This document shows, piece after piece, positions 36,238 through 45,349 of a stretch of 64,000 bases of DNA (position 1 is the first letter of the stretch; every line of letters starts with the position of its first letter). The translations under genes and the position numbers were made by a program. Origin of the DNA: Massilia antarctica. Its GTDB lineage: Bacteria > Pseudomonadota > Gammaproteobacteria > Burkholderiales > Burkholderiaceae_D. The stretch spans positions 4,836,001-4,900,000 of the forward strand of contig NZ_CP065053.1 in assembly GCF_015689335.1 (NCBI RefSeq). Reading direction: 5' to 3'. The notes under the pieces are model-generated. The model saw only the letters and a list, made by a program, of their open reading frames with translations. It had not been told where the DNA came from and did not search any database.

Positions 36238-36675
36238 TCAGCGCCGTGCTTCCTCGGCGCGCCGCAGCCAGAGGCTGCTTGACCAGCCGCGTACGTCCTT
36301 GCCGTCGATGCGCGCGCTGACCTGCCACCAGTCGCCGTCGCGCAGGCCGGTCGTGGTCACTACGGTGCCCGCCGGCGCCACGGCGATGCGCGGCGCGCCG
36401 ATGCCTTTGTCCGCGCGCAGGTTCAAGTCGTCGAACACGGTGTAGCTGACACCCGCGTAAGAAGGCGGGACGGCGGCGGCCATTGCCGGCTGAACGGCCG
36501 GCAGCAGCGACAGCAGCAGGGCGCCCAAGCCCCAGGTGCCGGCCACCAGGATGCCGGCCGCGCGCAGGTTGGGCCGGCGCCACCAGCGCGCTGGCGTCAG
36601 CCACGCCGCCAGCACCAGGGTGGCGATCAGGCCCGCCGCGTAGGCGCCCATGGCCAGGTAAGCTACGCTTGGCAT
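36238..36675 (-). CDS. membrane protein with C-terminal SH3b domain
   Basis: A 145-residue protein with two hydrophobic helices (about residues 6-26 and 39-65) and a C-terminal SH3b-like domain (DLNLRADKGIGAPRIAVAPAGTVVTTTGLRDGDWWQVSARIDG). SH3b domains commonly bind peptidoglycan peptides, and this one would face the periplasm. The ATG has AGGAG before it and lies 10 bases after the stop of the FHA gene at 36686-38218. That places it in the kinase-SEDS-FHA operon and supports a cell-wall role. Confidence 0.78.
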   Translation of the reverse strand: MPSVAYLAMGAYAAGLIATLVLAAWLTPARWWRRPNLRAAGILVAGTWGLGALLLSLLPAVQPAMAAAVPPSYAGVSYTVFDDLNLRADKGIGAPRIAVAPAGTVVTTTGLRDGDWWQVSARIDGKDVRGWSSSLWLRRAEEARR

Positions 36676-36685
36676 GGCGCTCTCC

Positions 36686-38218
36686 TCATGCGTCGAAACG
36701 CAGTACGTAATGGCCCGCCACCAGATGATGGCCGGATGGCAGCATGTAGGGCTGCTCGGCGCTCGCCTCGCCGATGCAGGCCACGAAGGCCAGCTTGTCG
36801 TCGAGGTGATACAGGGCCTGGGTCGCGCTCAGGCGCCCGATCCGGTAGCCGCCCGGTTCCGCCTCGAAGCTAAATGCGCTGCGCGACAGGCCGATGCGGT
36901 CGGCGCTGGCGCTGTCGGCGCCGCCGGCAAGGCGCAGGAAACGCGCCGAATCGAGCACGCGCAGCGCCGCCAGCATCGGTGCGCTGCGCCCGAAGGCAAA
37001 GCGCGCGCCGCTGGCCACGGGGGCCGCGATCGGATGCGGCAGGCGCAGCACGGCGCGGTAGCGGTCGGCCATGGCGGGAGCGACCGCCAGCAGCTCCACC
37101 GCGCGCGCATCGACCGGGGTGAAGCTGGCGGGCGCTTCGATCGGCTGGCGTCCGGCGCCGGTCACCGCGAACAGCTGGTCGGCAGAGTCGACGGCGAAAC
37201 CGATGGCGGCCGTTTCGTCATCGGCGGCCAGTTGCAGCGAGGGCGCCAGGTTGATCTCCATCGATACGGCGCCGGTCTCGTGATAGCGGCTCAGGCAGGG
37301 CAGCGCCAGAGCGACCAGGCTGACCTTCTGCTGCGCGAGCGGGGCGTAGGTGACATCGCTCTCCACCGGCGCGGCGGCCGGGCGGTGGCTGAACGGCACG
37401 GCGGTTTCGCCGTTGTCGGCAGCGGCCGGTGCGCGCGCCTTCCAGACCGCGGCCGCTTTGGCGGAGGCAGCGGCGTTGGGGGCGGGGATGGAAGCCGCGG
37501 CAGCGCGGCGCACGCGCATCAGCAGGCGCGCGCCGGCGCTGTCGCCCTTGGCCGTGACGAGGTAATGGCCGCTCAGCGGGTCAAGCGCGCAGTCGAATGC
37601 GCCCTTGGGACGCACCTGCACCTCGATCGGGGCATCGGGACCATCGTTAATGAGCAAAATGGCGCCAACAGGTCCGAACGGCCAGGCCGGCACCGCATGG
37701 CTGGCCAGGTCGGCATCGTGGCCGATCAAGGCCAGGCGCTGCTGCGGGTAGATCGGGCAGACAGCCTGCCAGATGGCGCTGTCGCGCGAGGTTTTCACTG
37801 TATACAAAGGCTGCTCTCCTGCGGCGGGCAGGTACACCGCGTGGCCGAACTTGACCTCGACCTGGCCCGGTTCCAGCGTATCGGTGCCGACCACGTCGTA
37901 GCGCACGTCATCGCTGCCGAGCAGGTCGCCGAAGTCTTTCTGGTGCAGGGCCGTAAGCGACTGCGCCAGGTCGCGCACGCGGGCGCCGCGCGTGAGGTGG
38001 CGGTCGTCGTCGACTTCATCCTGCGCCAGCATCAGGGTGATATGCGAAAAACAGCGCGTGGGCGCGCGGCCGCGGTGTTCGCGCGGCGAGCGTTCCAGCA
38101 GGTCGCGCAGCAGCGGGCGGCGCGAGAACAGGGCCAGGCCGGGCGCCTGCCACAGGGTTTCGGCGTTGAACACATCGCTTACCTTGCCCAGGACTTCATG
38201 TTGGACGTAGACCGGCAT
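36686..38218 (-). CDS. protein with C-terminal FHA domain in the SEDS operon
   Basis: A 510-residue cytosolic protein starting MPVYVQHEVLGKV with AGGAG before the ATG. Its start lies 40 bases inside the end of the SEDS gene. Residues 1-240 and 290-400 are beta-rich and unrecognised, joined by an Ala/Pro linker. Residues 405-508 look like an FHA domain: FGRS (Gly410, Arg411), GLSRSAFSFEAEPGGYRIGRLS and a final HHLVAGHYVLRF strand. The usual Arg-His after the central Ser is SRSA here, so phosphothreonine binding may be altered. It likely couples kinase signalling to the SEDS polymerase. Confidence 0.72.
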   Translation of the reverse strand: MPVYVQHEVLGKVSDVFNAETLWQAPGLALFSRRPLLRDLLERSPREHRGRAPTRCFSHITLMLAQDEVDDDRHLTRGARVRDLAQSLTALHQKDFGDLLGSDDVRYDVVGTDTLEPGQVEVKFGHAVYLPAAGEQPLYTVKTSRDSAIWQAVCPIYPQQRLALIGHDADLASHAVPAWPFGPVGAILLINDGPDAPIEVQVRPKGAFDCALDPLSGHYLVTAKGDSAGARLLMRVRRAAAASIPAPNAAASAKAAAVWKARAPAAADNGETAVPFSHRPAAAPVESDVTYAPLAQQKVSLVALALPCLSRYHETGAVSMEINLAPSLQLAADDETAAIGFAVDSADQLFAVTGAGRQPIEAPASFTPVDARAVELLAVAPAMADRYRAVLRLPHPIAAPVASGARFAFGRSAPMLAALRVLDSARFLRLAGGADSASADRIGLSRSAFSFEAEPGGYRIGRLSATQALYHLDDKLAFVACIGEASAEQPYMLPSGHHLVAGHYVLRFDA

Positions 38219-40581
38219 GGTTGATTCTCCTCGATTGATTGCGCACTGATTGCACTGAACGCTAGCAGGGGGCAGATGAAAAACAGCAGGTGGCTGCCGC
38301 CGGCCGACAGAAAACTCATGGGCTGGCCCATGATCGGGAAGATCGCCAGGTTGGTCCCCCACGACAGCAGGAAGTGGCCCAGCACGAAGGCGGCTCCGCC
38401 GCACAGGGCGAAGCAGCGGAAGCGCCACAGCCAGGCCTGGCGGAAGTCGCGCGTGCGTTCGCTGGCGCCGAAGGCCCGCGCCGCCGTCTGCAGCAGGCCG
38501 ACCAGGAACAGCGCCTGCAGCGCCCACAGGGCAAGTGCGCCCAGCAGGCCGTGGCGGTTCAGGAAGAACGATGGCGCGAAGTCATCCTGTACCGCCGGGA
38601 TGTGCAGCGCGCTGCCGCCAGGCTGCCCCATGGATCCCAGTCCCAGCACGTGGTCGGCGCCCCACCAGGCGCCTTCGGCGATGGCGCGCGCCGCCAGCAG
38701 CAGTTGCTGGCCGGTGTGCGGATGCTGGGCCGGATCGAGCCAGACCAGAAAGCGGTCGGCATAAAAGCCCCATTGCGCCACCTCCGCCACGCCGGCGCCG
38801 CGCAGCCAGGCCACGCCGCCGGCGGCCACGCAGGCCATGCCGAACAAGGCCGCGCTGGCGGCGTGGGTGCGGGTGGCGAGCGCCCAGGCCAGCGCCATCG
38901 CCATGCACCACACCAGCAGCAGGATCAAGGGCGAATAATCGTCGACCTGGACCAGGGCCAGTCCGAGCAGCGCCGCGAACAGCAGGACCGGGGCCGCCAG
39001 CCGCAGCCAGCGCCGCGCGGGACTCGATTGTTCCGGCATGCCCGCATGCCAGCCAAGGCCGATGGCGAGGCAGTGGGCGGTGAGCGCGGTCAATGCCAGC
39101 TTGGCAAATTCGACCGGCTGCAGGTCGAACACGCCAGTTTCGTCGCCGAAGACGACCTGCATCAGCAATGCCGCCAGCGCCGCCAGTGCAAGCAGGGCGA
39201 GCACCCATTCGAGGCTGGTCTGGGGCAGCGCCGGCGTGCCGGCCGCCGCGTGCGAACGCAGGCGCAGGTGGGCGCCGATGCCAAGACCGATCGCCAGCAG
39301 CGCCACCGATTTCTGGAAGTGGCGCAGCGCGGCCGATTCGGCGCCGCCAAAGCCCATGTCGAGCTGCGCGAGCAGGCCGACCGCCAGCAGCAGCACACCC
39401 GCCGCCGTGGCCAGGGTCAGGCGCGCCGGCACCAGCAGGCAGCCCCACAGCGCGGCCCAGGCCAGCAGCATCGACCAGCCCACACCAGGCGCGCTGCCCG
39501 CACGCTGGAACAGCAGCGCGGTCACGCCGGCGATGGCCAGCAGCGCGCTGGCGCCGGCCGCCACGCGCATGGCGCGACCCGTATCGCGTGTAAACGGCCA
39601 GGCGCCGCGCTGCCAGTGCATGGCCGCCGCCACCGCCAGCAAGCCGCACAGGCCCAGCGCCACCGACCACGCGCGCCCGCCGGGCAAGGTCCAAAAACCG
39701 CGTTTCTTCCACTGCCACGTCACTTGCGCCGGCAGCAGCGCTTGCGCTTCGGCGTACAGCGCCACGTGGCGCTGCGGCAGCAGGTGCAGCACGCCGTCGT
39801 CGATGCGCACGCCGAGCCGGGTGTGCCCGGCCACCAAGGTCTGCACGCCGGCGAGCGGCTCCGCGCTGCGCGCCAGGTCGAACGCGCCGGCGGCCGATGA
39901 GATCATGAGCGGTGCGCGTTCGGCGGTGCCGGAAAGCAGCAGGCCGTCGCGGGCGCGGGCGATGGTGGCGCTGGCGCCGTCCACATAGGCGATGCCGAGC
40001 CGGTTGCCGCAATACAGATTGCCGCCGAAGGTGAGCGCCCGCGCCACCGTCAGCGCGCGCGGCATGGCGCGGTTCCACAGCGCGACGGCGCGCGCGGCAA
40101 GGCCGGCCTCCGGGCATGCTGGCTGGGCGCTGCCGTTGCGGTACAGGGTGGCGCCGTCGTAGCGCCATGTGGCGCCGGGGCCGGAGAACGCGACCTGATT
40201 GGTGCCGGCGTCGGCGACATCGAAACGCGCGGCGCCGATGCGCAACGACTGGCCGGCGCGCAGGGCGGTTGAGCCCATGCGGCGGTCGACCCCATCGCGC
40301 TGGAGCAGCACCTGCTTGCCGGCGCTGACATTGCTGGCCCACCAGCTGCCGTCGGCGCCCCGGCGCAGCGCCAGATGGGCGCTGTCGGCCTGGGGCGCCG
40401 CCAGTTCCGCCGCGCCCAGGGTGAGCGATTCGCCGGGCTTGAGCGAGACCGAAATGCGCTCGGGCGACCATGTCGGCGGCGCGCGCCCCAGGCACACCAG
40501 TTGCAGCAGGCACAGGACCGCGAGCAGGGCGGCGGTCGGGATGAAGCCGGGCGAACGGTCGGCAAGCCGAAAGCGCTTCAT
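38179..40581 (-). CDS. SEDS (FtsW/RodA family) glycosyltransferase with an N-terminal FHA-like domain
   Basis: An 800-residue membrane protein. One helix (12-31) precedes a 270-residue soluble part. Within it, residues 41-122 resemble an FHA domain (LKPGESLTLG, DSAHLALRR, STALRAGQSLRIGAARFDV). Many helices follow from 300 on, with SEDS landmarks: LQPVEFAKL (487-495), IPAVQDDF (661-668, equivalent to the conserved TDF Asp region) and TNLAIFPIMGQPMSFLSAGGS (743-763). It is about twice the usual FtsW/RodA length. It should polymerise lipid II with a class B PBP such as the 7112-10330 product. The start overlaps the kinase stop (ATGA). Confidence 0.85.
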   Translation of the reverse strand: MKRFRLADRSPGFIPTAALLAVLCLLQLVCLGRAPPTWSPERISVSLKPGESLTLGAAELAAPQADSAHLALRRGADGSWWASNVSAGKQVLLQRDGVDRRMGSTALRAGQSLRIGAARFDVADAGTNQVAFSGPGATWRYDGATLYRNGSAQPACPEAGLAARAVALWNRAMPRALTVARALTFGGNLYCGNRLGIAYVDGASATIARARDGLLLSGTAERAPLMISSAAGAFDLARSAEPLAGVQTLVAGHTRLGVRIDDGVLHLLPQRHVALYAEAQALLPAQVTWQWKKRGFWTLPGGRAWSVALGLCGLLAVAAAMHWQRGAWPFTRDTGRAMRVAAGASALLAIAGVTALLFQRAGSAPGVGWSMLLAWAALWGCLLVPARLTLATAAGVLLLAVGLLAQLDMGFGGAESAALRHFQKSVALLAIGLGIGAHLRLRSHAAAGTPALPQTSLEWVLALLALAALAALLMQVVFGDETGVFDLQPVEFAKLALTALTAHCLAIGLGWHAGMPEQSSPARRWLRLAAPVLLFAALLGLALVQVDDYSPLILLLVWCMAMALAWALATRTHAASAALFGMACVAAGGVAWLRGAGVAEVAQWGFYADRFLVWLDPAQHPHTGQQLLLAARAIAEGAWWGADHVLGLGSMGQPGGSALHIPAVQDDFAPSFFLNRHGLLGALALWALQALFLVGLLQTAARAFGASERTRDFRQAWLWRFRCFALCGGAAFVLGHFLLSWGTNLAIFPIMGQPMSFLSAGGSHLLFFICPLLAFSAISAQSIEENQPCRSTSNMKSWAR

Positions 40582-41582
40582 GGCTGCACGCTCGCGGGGA
40601 GGGCGGCGCGGATGGCGCCGATCATCCGGCTGATCTGCATGGCGTGGCGCGGGCGTTGCGCACGATCGGCGCCGAGCAGGGCGCGCAGCAGGAGCAAGGC
40701 TTCGTGCCCGCCTCCGGAGGGCGTGCCGGTGGCCGGACTACACGTGCCCGTGTCGGCCTGGCGCCCGAAGGCGCGCACGAAATGGGCCGCTTCATCGTCG
40801 CGCAGGGTGGGAGGAGGGCGGTTTGCGTGGCGCGCCAGCAGCATGGCCGCGCCCTCGTTGCGGTGTTCGCGCCAGGCCTGGCCGCAATCGCTGCAAAAGC
40901 GCAGCGGCAGGCCGCCTGTCACCAGGTAATAAAACAGGGCGCCGAGGGCGAAGTAATCGGTGCGCGTGTCGGTGTCGTAGCAGCCGGCGGCGTCCGGGAA
41001 AAACTGCTCCGGGGCCTGCCAGCTGGCCGTGCCGGCATAGGCGCGGGCCTGGCCGTCGGCCAGCAGGCGGCTGGTGCCGAAATCGGCCAGCTTGACCTTG
41101 CCGTGACGGCGCGAGAGCAGCACATTGGCCGGCTTTAAATCGAGATACGACCAGCCGTACTGGTGAACCTTCGCCAGCGCCTGGTTGATCTGCCCGAGCC
41201 AGTCGAGCAGCTGGCCGGTGGCGAGCGCGCGGCCGGCATCGCGTTCGGTGGCGATATGGCGGCCAAGGTCGGTGTCGAGCAGTTCGAGCGCCATCACGGG
41301 CAGGCCATCGTGCTCGCCGCTGTCGAGCAGGCGCACCACGTGGCGCTCATCCCACGGTGCGAGCGACTGCAGGAAGGCGATTTCGTTGCGCGCGCTGGCC
41401 ACCCAGCGCTCCTGCTGCAATGGGTGGGCGCGCGCCATCTGCTCGCGGTTGACCAGCTTGAGCGCCACCGCGCCGCGCGGCCCCATCGCACGCCAGACCA
41501 CGCCGTAAGCGGAGCCGCCCAACTGGCCGCACAGCCGGTACTGCCCCGCGCCGAGTGCGATGATTGCGTCCTCTGCTTCCAT
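40578..41582 (-). CDS. Hanks-type Ser/Thr protein kinase
   Basis: A 334-residue kinase without a transmembrane helix. It has glycine loop GGSAYGVVW, Lys42 (VALKLV), Glu67, catalytic loop YLDLKPANV (Asp148, Asn153; Tyr-Leu replaces His-Arg of HRD), DFG at 167-169 and an APE-like QAPEQ. The missing HRD Arg suggests it need not be controlled by activation-loop phosphorylation. The ATG at 41582 is chosen because AGGGG precedes it; a longer frame with an ATG at 41597 exists. Its stop overlaps the SEDS start, making it first gene of the kinase-SEDS-FHA-SH3b operon. Confidence 0.9.
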   Translation of the reverse strand: MEAEDAIIALGAGQYRLCGQLGGSAYGVVWRAMGPRGAVALKLVNREQMARAHPLQQERWVASARNEIAFLQSLAPWDERHVVRLLDSGEHDGLPVMALELLDTDLGRHIATERDAGRALATGQLLDWLGQINQALAKVHQYGWSYLDLKPANVLLSRRHGKVKLADFGTSRLLADGQARAYAGTASWQAPEQFFPDAAGCYDTDTRTDYFALGALFYYLVTGGLPLRFCSDCGQAWREHRNEGAAMLLARHANRPPPTLRDDEAAHFVRAFGRQADTGTCSPATGTPSGGGHEALLLLRALLGADRAQRPRHAMQISRMIGAIRAALPASVQP

Positions 41583-41657
41583 GCTTGCCCCTGTCATGCG
41601 CCGGCACGTGCCGTCAGCAAGCCATAGCCGGGGGAGCGGGAAAGGGGAGGCGGGACG

Positions 41658-41683
41658 AAAAAAAGGCACGAGAAACTCGTGCC
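41658..41683 (-). terminator. rho-independent terminator
   Basis: An 8-base stem (41665-41672 with 41676-41683) with an AAA loop is followed on the minus strand by seven T residues. It ends the glycine-zipper gene transcript ahead of the kinase operon. Confidence 0.88.
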
Positions 41684-41711
41684 CGGGCAAAACTGGGGGA
41701 ACTAGCTGTTA

Positions 41712-42191
41712 TTAGCGTCCGTATCCGTATCCGTGGCCATAGCCGCGGCCATGACCGTAACCATAACCGTGATGATATCCGCGGCCACGCTCGACATACA
41801 CGACCGCTGGAGGGACGTAGTAGCGCGGAGGCGGCGCGTAATAGACCGGGGCCGGCTCGTAGTAGGTGCGCGATTCGACATATACCGGTGCAGGCTCGCG
41901 GTACGTGCGCTCGTAGCGGCGCTCTTCGTAGCGGGTTTCATAGCGGTTGTCGTAACGGTTGTCATACCGGTTGTCGGAATACGAGCGGTCGCGGGTGCTG
42001 ATCGAATTGCCGACCACCGCACCGATGACGCCACCGACCAGCGCACCGTTGCGCGATCCGGTGCTGTTGCCGAGCGCCGCGCCGGCGACGGCGCCGATCG
42101 CCGTATTGACGCCGCGGTCGCTAGCCATCGCGGTGGAGGAGACGGCCGCAGCGGCCAGAATCACCGCACCGACAAATTTTGTGTTCAACAT
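41712..42191 (-). CDS. glycine-zipper 2TM domain protein
   Basis: A 159-residue exported protein with a signal peptide ending near SSTAMAS. A glycine-zipper segment (GAVAGAALGNSTGSRNGALVGGVIGAVVG) follows, as in the 17-kDa surface antigen family. Next is a Tyr/Arg/Asp-rich region with DNRYDNRYDNRYETRYEER, and a Gly/His/Tyr tail. AAAGGAAA precedes the ATG. It probably sits in the outer membrane or periplasm; function unknown. A strong terminator separates it from the kinase gene. Confidence 0.82.
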   Translation of the reverse strand: MLNTKFVGAVILAAAAVSSTAMASDRGVNTAIGAVAGAALGNSTGSRNGALVGGVIGAVVGNSISTRDRSYSDNRYDNRYDNRYETRYEERRYERTYREPAPVYVESRTYYEPAPVYYAPPPRYYVPPAVVYVERGRGYHHGYGYGHGRGYGHGYGYGR

Positions 42192-42416
42192 GGCGTTTCC
42201 TTTGGCCTCAACCGAGATCGGGATGATCACGCAAGCGCTGGGGCATGACTCCACTATAGCCGTACTCCATGGGAACTCCATTGGTAATACAGAATCTTAC
42301 AAATACGGCGATACTGTAACAACGGTCGCGCGCGATCTTTGCCCCGATCTTTTGCCCTTGCGTAAGCCACTTGCCGCCCCATCTGACCTCGGTTACCTCT
42401 TTTTCCGGACTTGCCC

Positions 42417-43550
42417 ATGCCCGCGCGCGCCATCTTCATCGTCCTGGCCCTTCTGTCAATGTTGCATGTGTATATAGGCATGCGGCTGGTGCCGGCCATC
42501 GATCCCGGGCGGCTGGGGGTGGCCCTGGCGGTCATCTTGCTGGCCGTGTCCACCCTGCTGATGCCGGCCGGCCTGCTGTCGGTGCGTTTCAAGCGCTGGC
42601 GCTGGGCCGACCAGCTGGCGTGGGCAGGGATGCTGACAATGGGCTTCTTTTCCTCGCTGCTGGTGCTCACCCTGGCGCGCGACCTGGGCTTGCTGGCGCT
42701 TGGCATGGCCGGCGCCGCCAGCTCCGCCGTCGTGAGGGGCACGGCCATCGCGGTGCCGCTGGTGGCGCTGGGCGTGACCCTGGTTGGCCTGGTCAATGCC
42801 CGCCGCGTGGCGCGCGTGGTCGAGGTGGACGTGCCGATCGCCGGCTTGCCGGCCGCGCTGCACGGCTACTCCATCGTGCAGATCTCCGACGTGCACGTGG
42901 GGCCGACCATCAAGCGCGGCTACCTGAACGCCATCGTCACCAAGGTCAACGCGCTCAAGCCGGACGCCATCGCCATCACGGGCGACCTGGTCGACGGCAG
43001 CGTGCACCGCCTGCGCACTCATACCGAGCCGCTGGCGCGCCTGTCGGCCCGTGACGGCACTTTTTTCGTCACCGGCAACCACGAATACTATTCCGGGGCC
43101 AATGAGTGGATCGCCGAGATGCGCCGCCTCGGGCTGACGGTGCTGATGAACCAGCACGTGGTGTGCGAGCGCGGCGACGCGGCCCTGATGATCGCCGGCG
43201 TGACCGACTTCACCGCGCACCACTTCGACGAATCGCATCGCAGCAATCCGCGTGCGGCGGCGGCCGGCGCGCCGGAGCACGTGACCGTGCGCATCCTGCT
43301 GGCGCACCAGCCGCGCAGCGCCCCCGCCGCGGCGGATGCGGGTTTTCACCTGCAGCTCTCGGGCCACACGCACGGCGGCCAGTTCTTCCCGTGGAATCTG
43401 TTCGTGCCCTTGCAGCAGCCGTTTACCGCGGGCCTGAACCGCATGCGCGAGCTGTGGGTCTACACCAGCCGCGGCACCGGCTACTGGGGGCCGCCCAAGC
43501 GCTTCGGGGCGCCGTCCGAAATCACGCGCGTGCGCCTGGTGGCGGCGTAA
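42417..43550 (+). CDS. membrane-anchored metallophosphoesterase (YkuE/YaeI-like)
   Basis: A 377-residue protein with about four N-terminal membrane helices (residues 5-125) and a calcineurin-like phosphoesterase domain. Metal motifs are visible: SDVHVGP, ITGDLVDG, VTGNHEYY, LAHQP and SGHTHGGQ. Relatives include YaeI, which has lipid A-precursor or general phosphodiesterase activity. The start is taken at the ATG after a TTG six bases upstream. The substrate is unknown. It is monocistronic, followed by the tRNA-Pro gene. Confidence 0.88.
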   Translation: MPARAIFIVLALLSMLHVYIGMRLVPAIDPGRLGVALAVILLAVSTLLMPAGLLSVRFKRWRWADQLAWAGMLTMGFFSSLLVLTLARDLGLLALGMAGAASSAVVRGTAIAVPLVALGVTLVGLVNARRVARVVEVDVPIAGLPAALHGYSIVQISDVHVGPTIKRGYLNAIVTKVNALKPDAIAITGDLVDGSVHRLRTHTEPLARLSARDGTFFVTGNHEYYSGANEWIAEMRRLGLTVLMNQHVVCERGDAALMIAGVTDFTAHHFDESHRSNPRAAAAGAPEHVTVRILLAHQPRSAPAAADAGFHLQLSGHTHGGQFFPWNLFVPLQQPFTAGLNRMRELWVYTSRGTGYWGPPKRFGAPSEITRVRLVAA

Positions 43551-43584
43551 GGGGCGTTGCACGCGAACTGAATCGCCGCCGCCC

Positions 43585-43614
43585 TTGACCGTAAGGGGTT
43601 GCTGCCAGTATGAT
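43585..43614 (+). promoter_or_regulatory. promoter of tRNA-Pro
   Basis: TTGACC at 43585-43590 and TATGAT at 43609-43614 are separated by 18 bases. They place the start site just before the mature tRNA 5' end. Confidence 0.6.
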
Positions 43615-43623
43615 GCTGGTCAG

Positions 43624-43700
43624 CGGAGTGTGGCGCAGTCCGGTAGCGCACCTGGTTTGGGACCAGGGGGTCCAAGGTTCGAATCCTTGTACTCCGACCA
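43624..43700 (+). tRNA. tRNA-Pro (anticodon UGG)
   Basis: A 77-base cloverleaf with a 7-base acceptor stem closing CGGAGTG to TACTCCG, an anticodon stem CCTGG/CCAGG around the loop TTTGGGA (anticodon TGG at 43658-43660), a GGTTCGAATCC T-arm and an encoded CCA end. It reads CCN proline codons. Confidence 0.96.
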
Positions 43701-43710
43701 GAATCATCAA

Positions 43711-43740
43711 AAAAGCCGACAAGGTATTGTCGGCTTTTTT
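43711..43740 (+). terminator. rho-independent terminator after tRNA-Pro
   Basis: AAGCCGAC and GTCGGCTT form a stem with an eight-base loop and a run of T residues after it, 10 bases downstream of the tRNA. Confidence 0.9.
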
Positions 43741-43883
43741 GCGTCTCAAGCCGCTGCGCTTGATGGATCGCCTGATTGACGGGCAAGCGCCGCGGCGCAT
43801 GCGGCAGATCGGTATGACTCCGGCAAGATTGGCGCAAATGCGCTATCGTTGGAATCCTTCTGCCCTCTTCAAGGATTCCGCGC

Positions 43884-45320
43884 ATGTCACGCACGTTCCA
43901 CCAGCCTGTGTTATCCCTTCTTGCCGCCAGCATGTTCAGTGGCGGCGCGCTTGCCGCCGCTCCCGGCAACGACCCCGCCGCCCTGGCGAAAATCCGCGAT
44001 ACCGCGCTCAAAAGCGACTGGGCCTACGAGCGCCTGGCCGACATGACGGACCTGATCGGGCCGCGCCTGTCCGGGTCGGCCGGCGCCGCCGCCGCCGTCA
44101 CCCAGGTGGCCGACACAATGCGCAAGCTGGGCGCCACGGTGACCCTGCAGCCGGTCAAGGTCGCGCACTGGGTGCGTGGCGAAGAAAAGGGCGAGCTGGT
44201 GGACTATCGCGGACGGCCGGCCGGCGTGACCCAGCGCGTGGTCCTCACGACACTGGGCGGCTCCTCGGCCACGCCGGCGGCGGGGCTGGTGGCGCCGCTG
44301 ATCGTGGTGCGTAGTTTCGATGAACTCAAGGCCCGCGCGGCCGAGGTGAAGGGGCGCATCGTGCTGTTTGACGTGCCATTCGACCAGGGCATGGCCGATC
44401 GCGGCCAGGCCTCGCAAGCTTACCGCCAGGGCTCGAAATACCGGACCCTCGGGCCGCGCATGGCGGCCGAGATGGGCGCGGCCGCGGCGCTGGTGCGTTC
44501 GGTCGGCGGCGCCGACTTCCGCCTGCCGCATACCGGCAACAGCGGCATGCAGGACGGCGCGCGCATTCCTGCGGCGGCGGTGAGCACCGAGGACGCGCTG
44601 CTGATGGTGCGCCTGGCCGCGCGCGGCCCGCTGACCATGCGCCTGACCTTGTCTCCGCAAACCCTGCCCGACGCCGACAGTTTCAATGTCATCGCCGACT
44701 GGCCGGGCACCGACAAGGCCGATGAAATCGTGGTCGTCTCCGGCCACCTCGACTCCTGGGACCTGGCCACCGGCGCCAACGACGACGGCACCGGCGTGGC
44801 CAGCGCGATGGGCGTGATCGAGACGCTCAAGAAGCTCGACTACCGGCCGCGCCGCACCATCCGCGTGATCGCCTGGGCCAACGAGGAAAACGGCGCGCGC
44901 GGCGGGCTGGCCTATTTCGATGCAAACAAGGCGGCCGTGGGCAAGCAGATCGCCGCGATCGAAAGCGACAGCGGGGCAGGGCGTCCGTTCGGGCTGCGCG
45001 CCAGCGTGATCGCACGCGATGTGGCGCAGTTCGCGCCGCTCCAGGCCGTGCTCGAACCGATGGGCGCCGGCGCTTTCCAGCGCACCGATGTCCTCGGCGC
45101 GACCGACCTGCACGAACTCGAACTGGCCGGCGTGCCGACCTTTGCGCCCCTGCTCGATACGTCGACCTACTTCCATTATCATCACACCGCCGCCGATACG
45201 CTCGACAAGGTCGATCCGGAAAACCTGCGCCGTCACGTGGCGCTGATGGCGGCCACTACCTGGTTCCTGGCCAATACCGACAAGCCGGTGGCGCGCTGGG
45301 TCGACCTGCTCAAGGAGTAG
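43884..45320 (+). CDS. M28 family zinc peptidase (carboxypeptidase Q-like)
   Basis: A 478-residue exported peptidase with a signal peptide ending near GGALAAAP. A protease-associated domain lies between about residues 110 and 270. The M28 catalytic part has SGHLDSWD (His288), GANDDGTG (Asp300), WANEENGARGG (Glu334/335), a later ESDSGAG and a terminal YHHTAADT, giving the paired-zinc site. It would trim peptides in the periplasm or outside. It is close to plasma glutamate carboxypeptidase/CPQ-like bacterial enzymes. It appears monocistronic. Confidence 0.92.
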   Translation: MSRTFHQPVLSLLAASMFSGGALAAAPGNDPAALAKIRDTALKSDWAYERLADMTDLIGPRLSGSAGAAAAVTQVADTMRKLGATVTLQPVKVAHWVRGEEKGELVDYRGRPAGVTQRVVLTTLGGSSATPAAGLVAPLIVVRSFDELKARAAEVKGRIVLFDVPFDQGMADRGQASQAYRQGSKYRTLGPRMAAEMGAAAALVRSVGGADFRLPHTGNSGMQDGARIPAAAVSTEDALLMVRLAARGPLTMRLTLSPQTLPDADSFNVIADWPGTDKADEIVVVSGHLDSWDLATGANDDGTGVASAMGVIETLKKLDYRPRRTIRVIAWANEENGARGGLAYFDANKAAVGKQIAAIESDSGAGRPFGLRASVIARDVAQFAPLQAVLEPMGAGAFQRTDVLGATDLHELELAGVPTFAPLLDTSTYFHYHHTAADTLDKVDPENLRRHVALMAATTWFLANTDKPVARWVDLLKE

Positions 45321-45349
45321 AACCGGAGTAGAACCGGAGTAGACCCGGT

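Noticed and set aside
31723..41582. A type VI secretion post-translational module (kinase, FHA, phosphatase)
   Set aside because: No Tss, Hcp, VgrG or ClpV gene is in the window, while SEDS, PBP and SH3b genes point to the cell wall.
43585..43779. Small open frames across the tRNA-Pro gene
   Set aside because: They coincide with a complete tRNA cloverleaf and its terminator.
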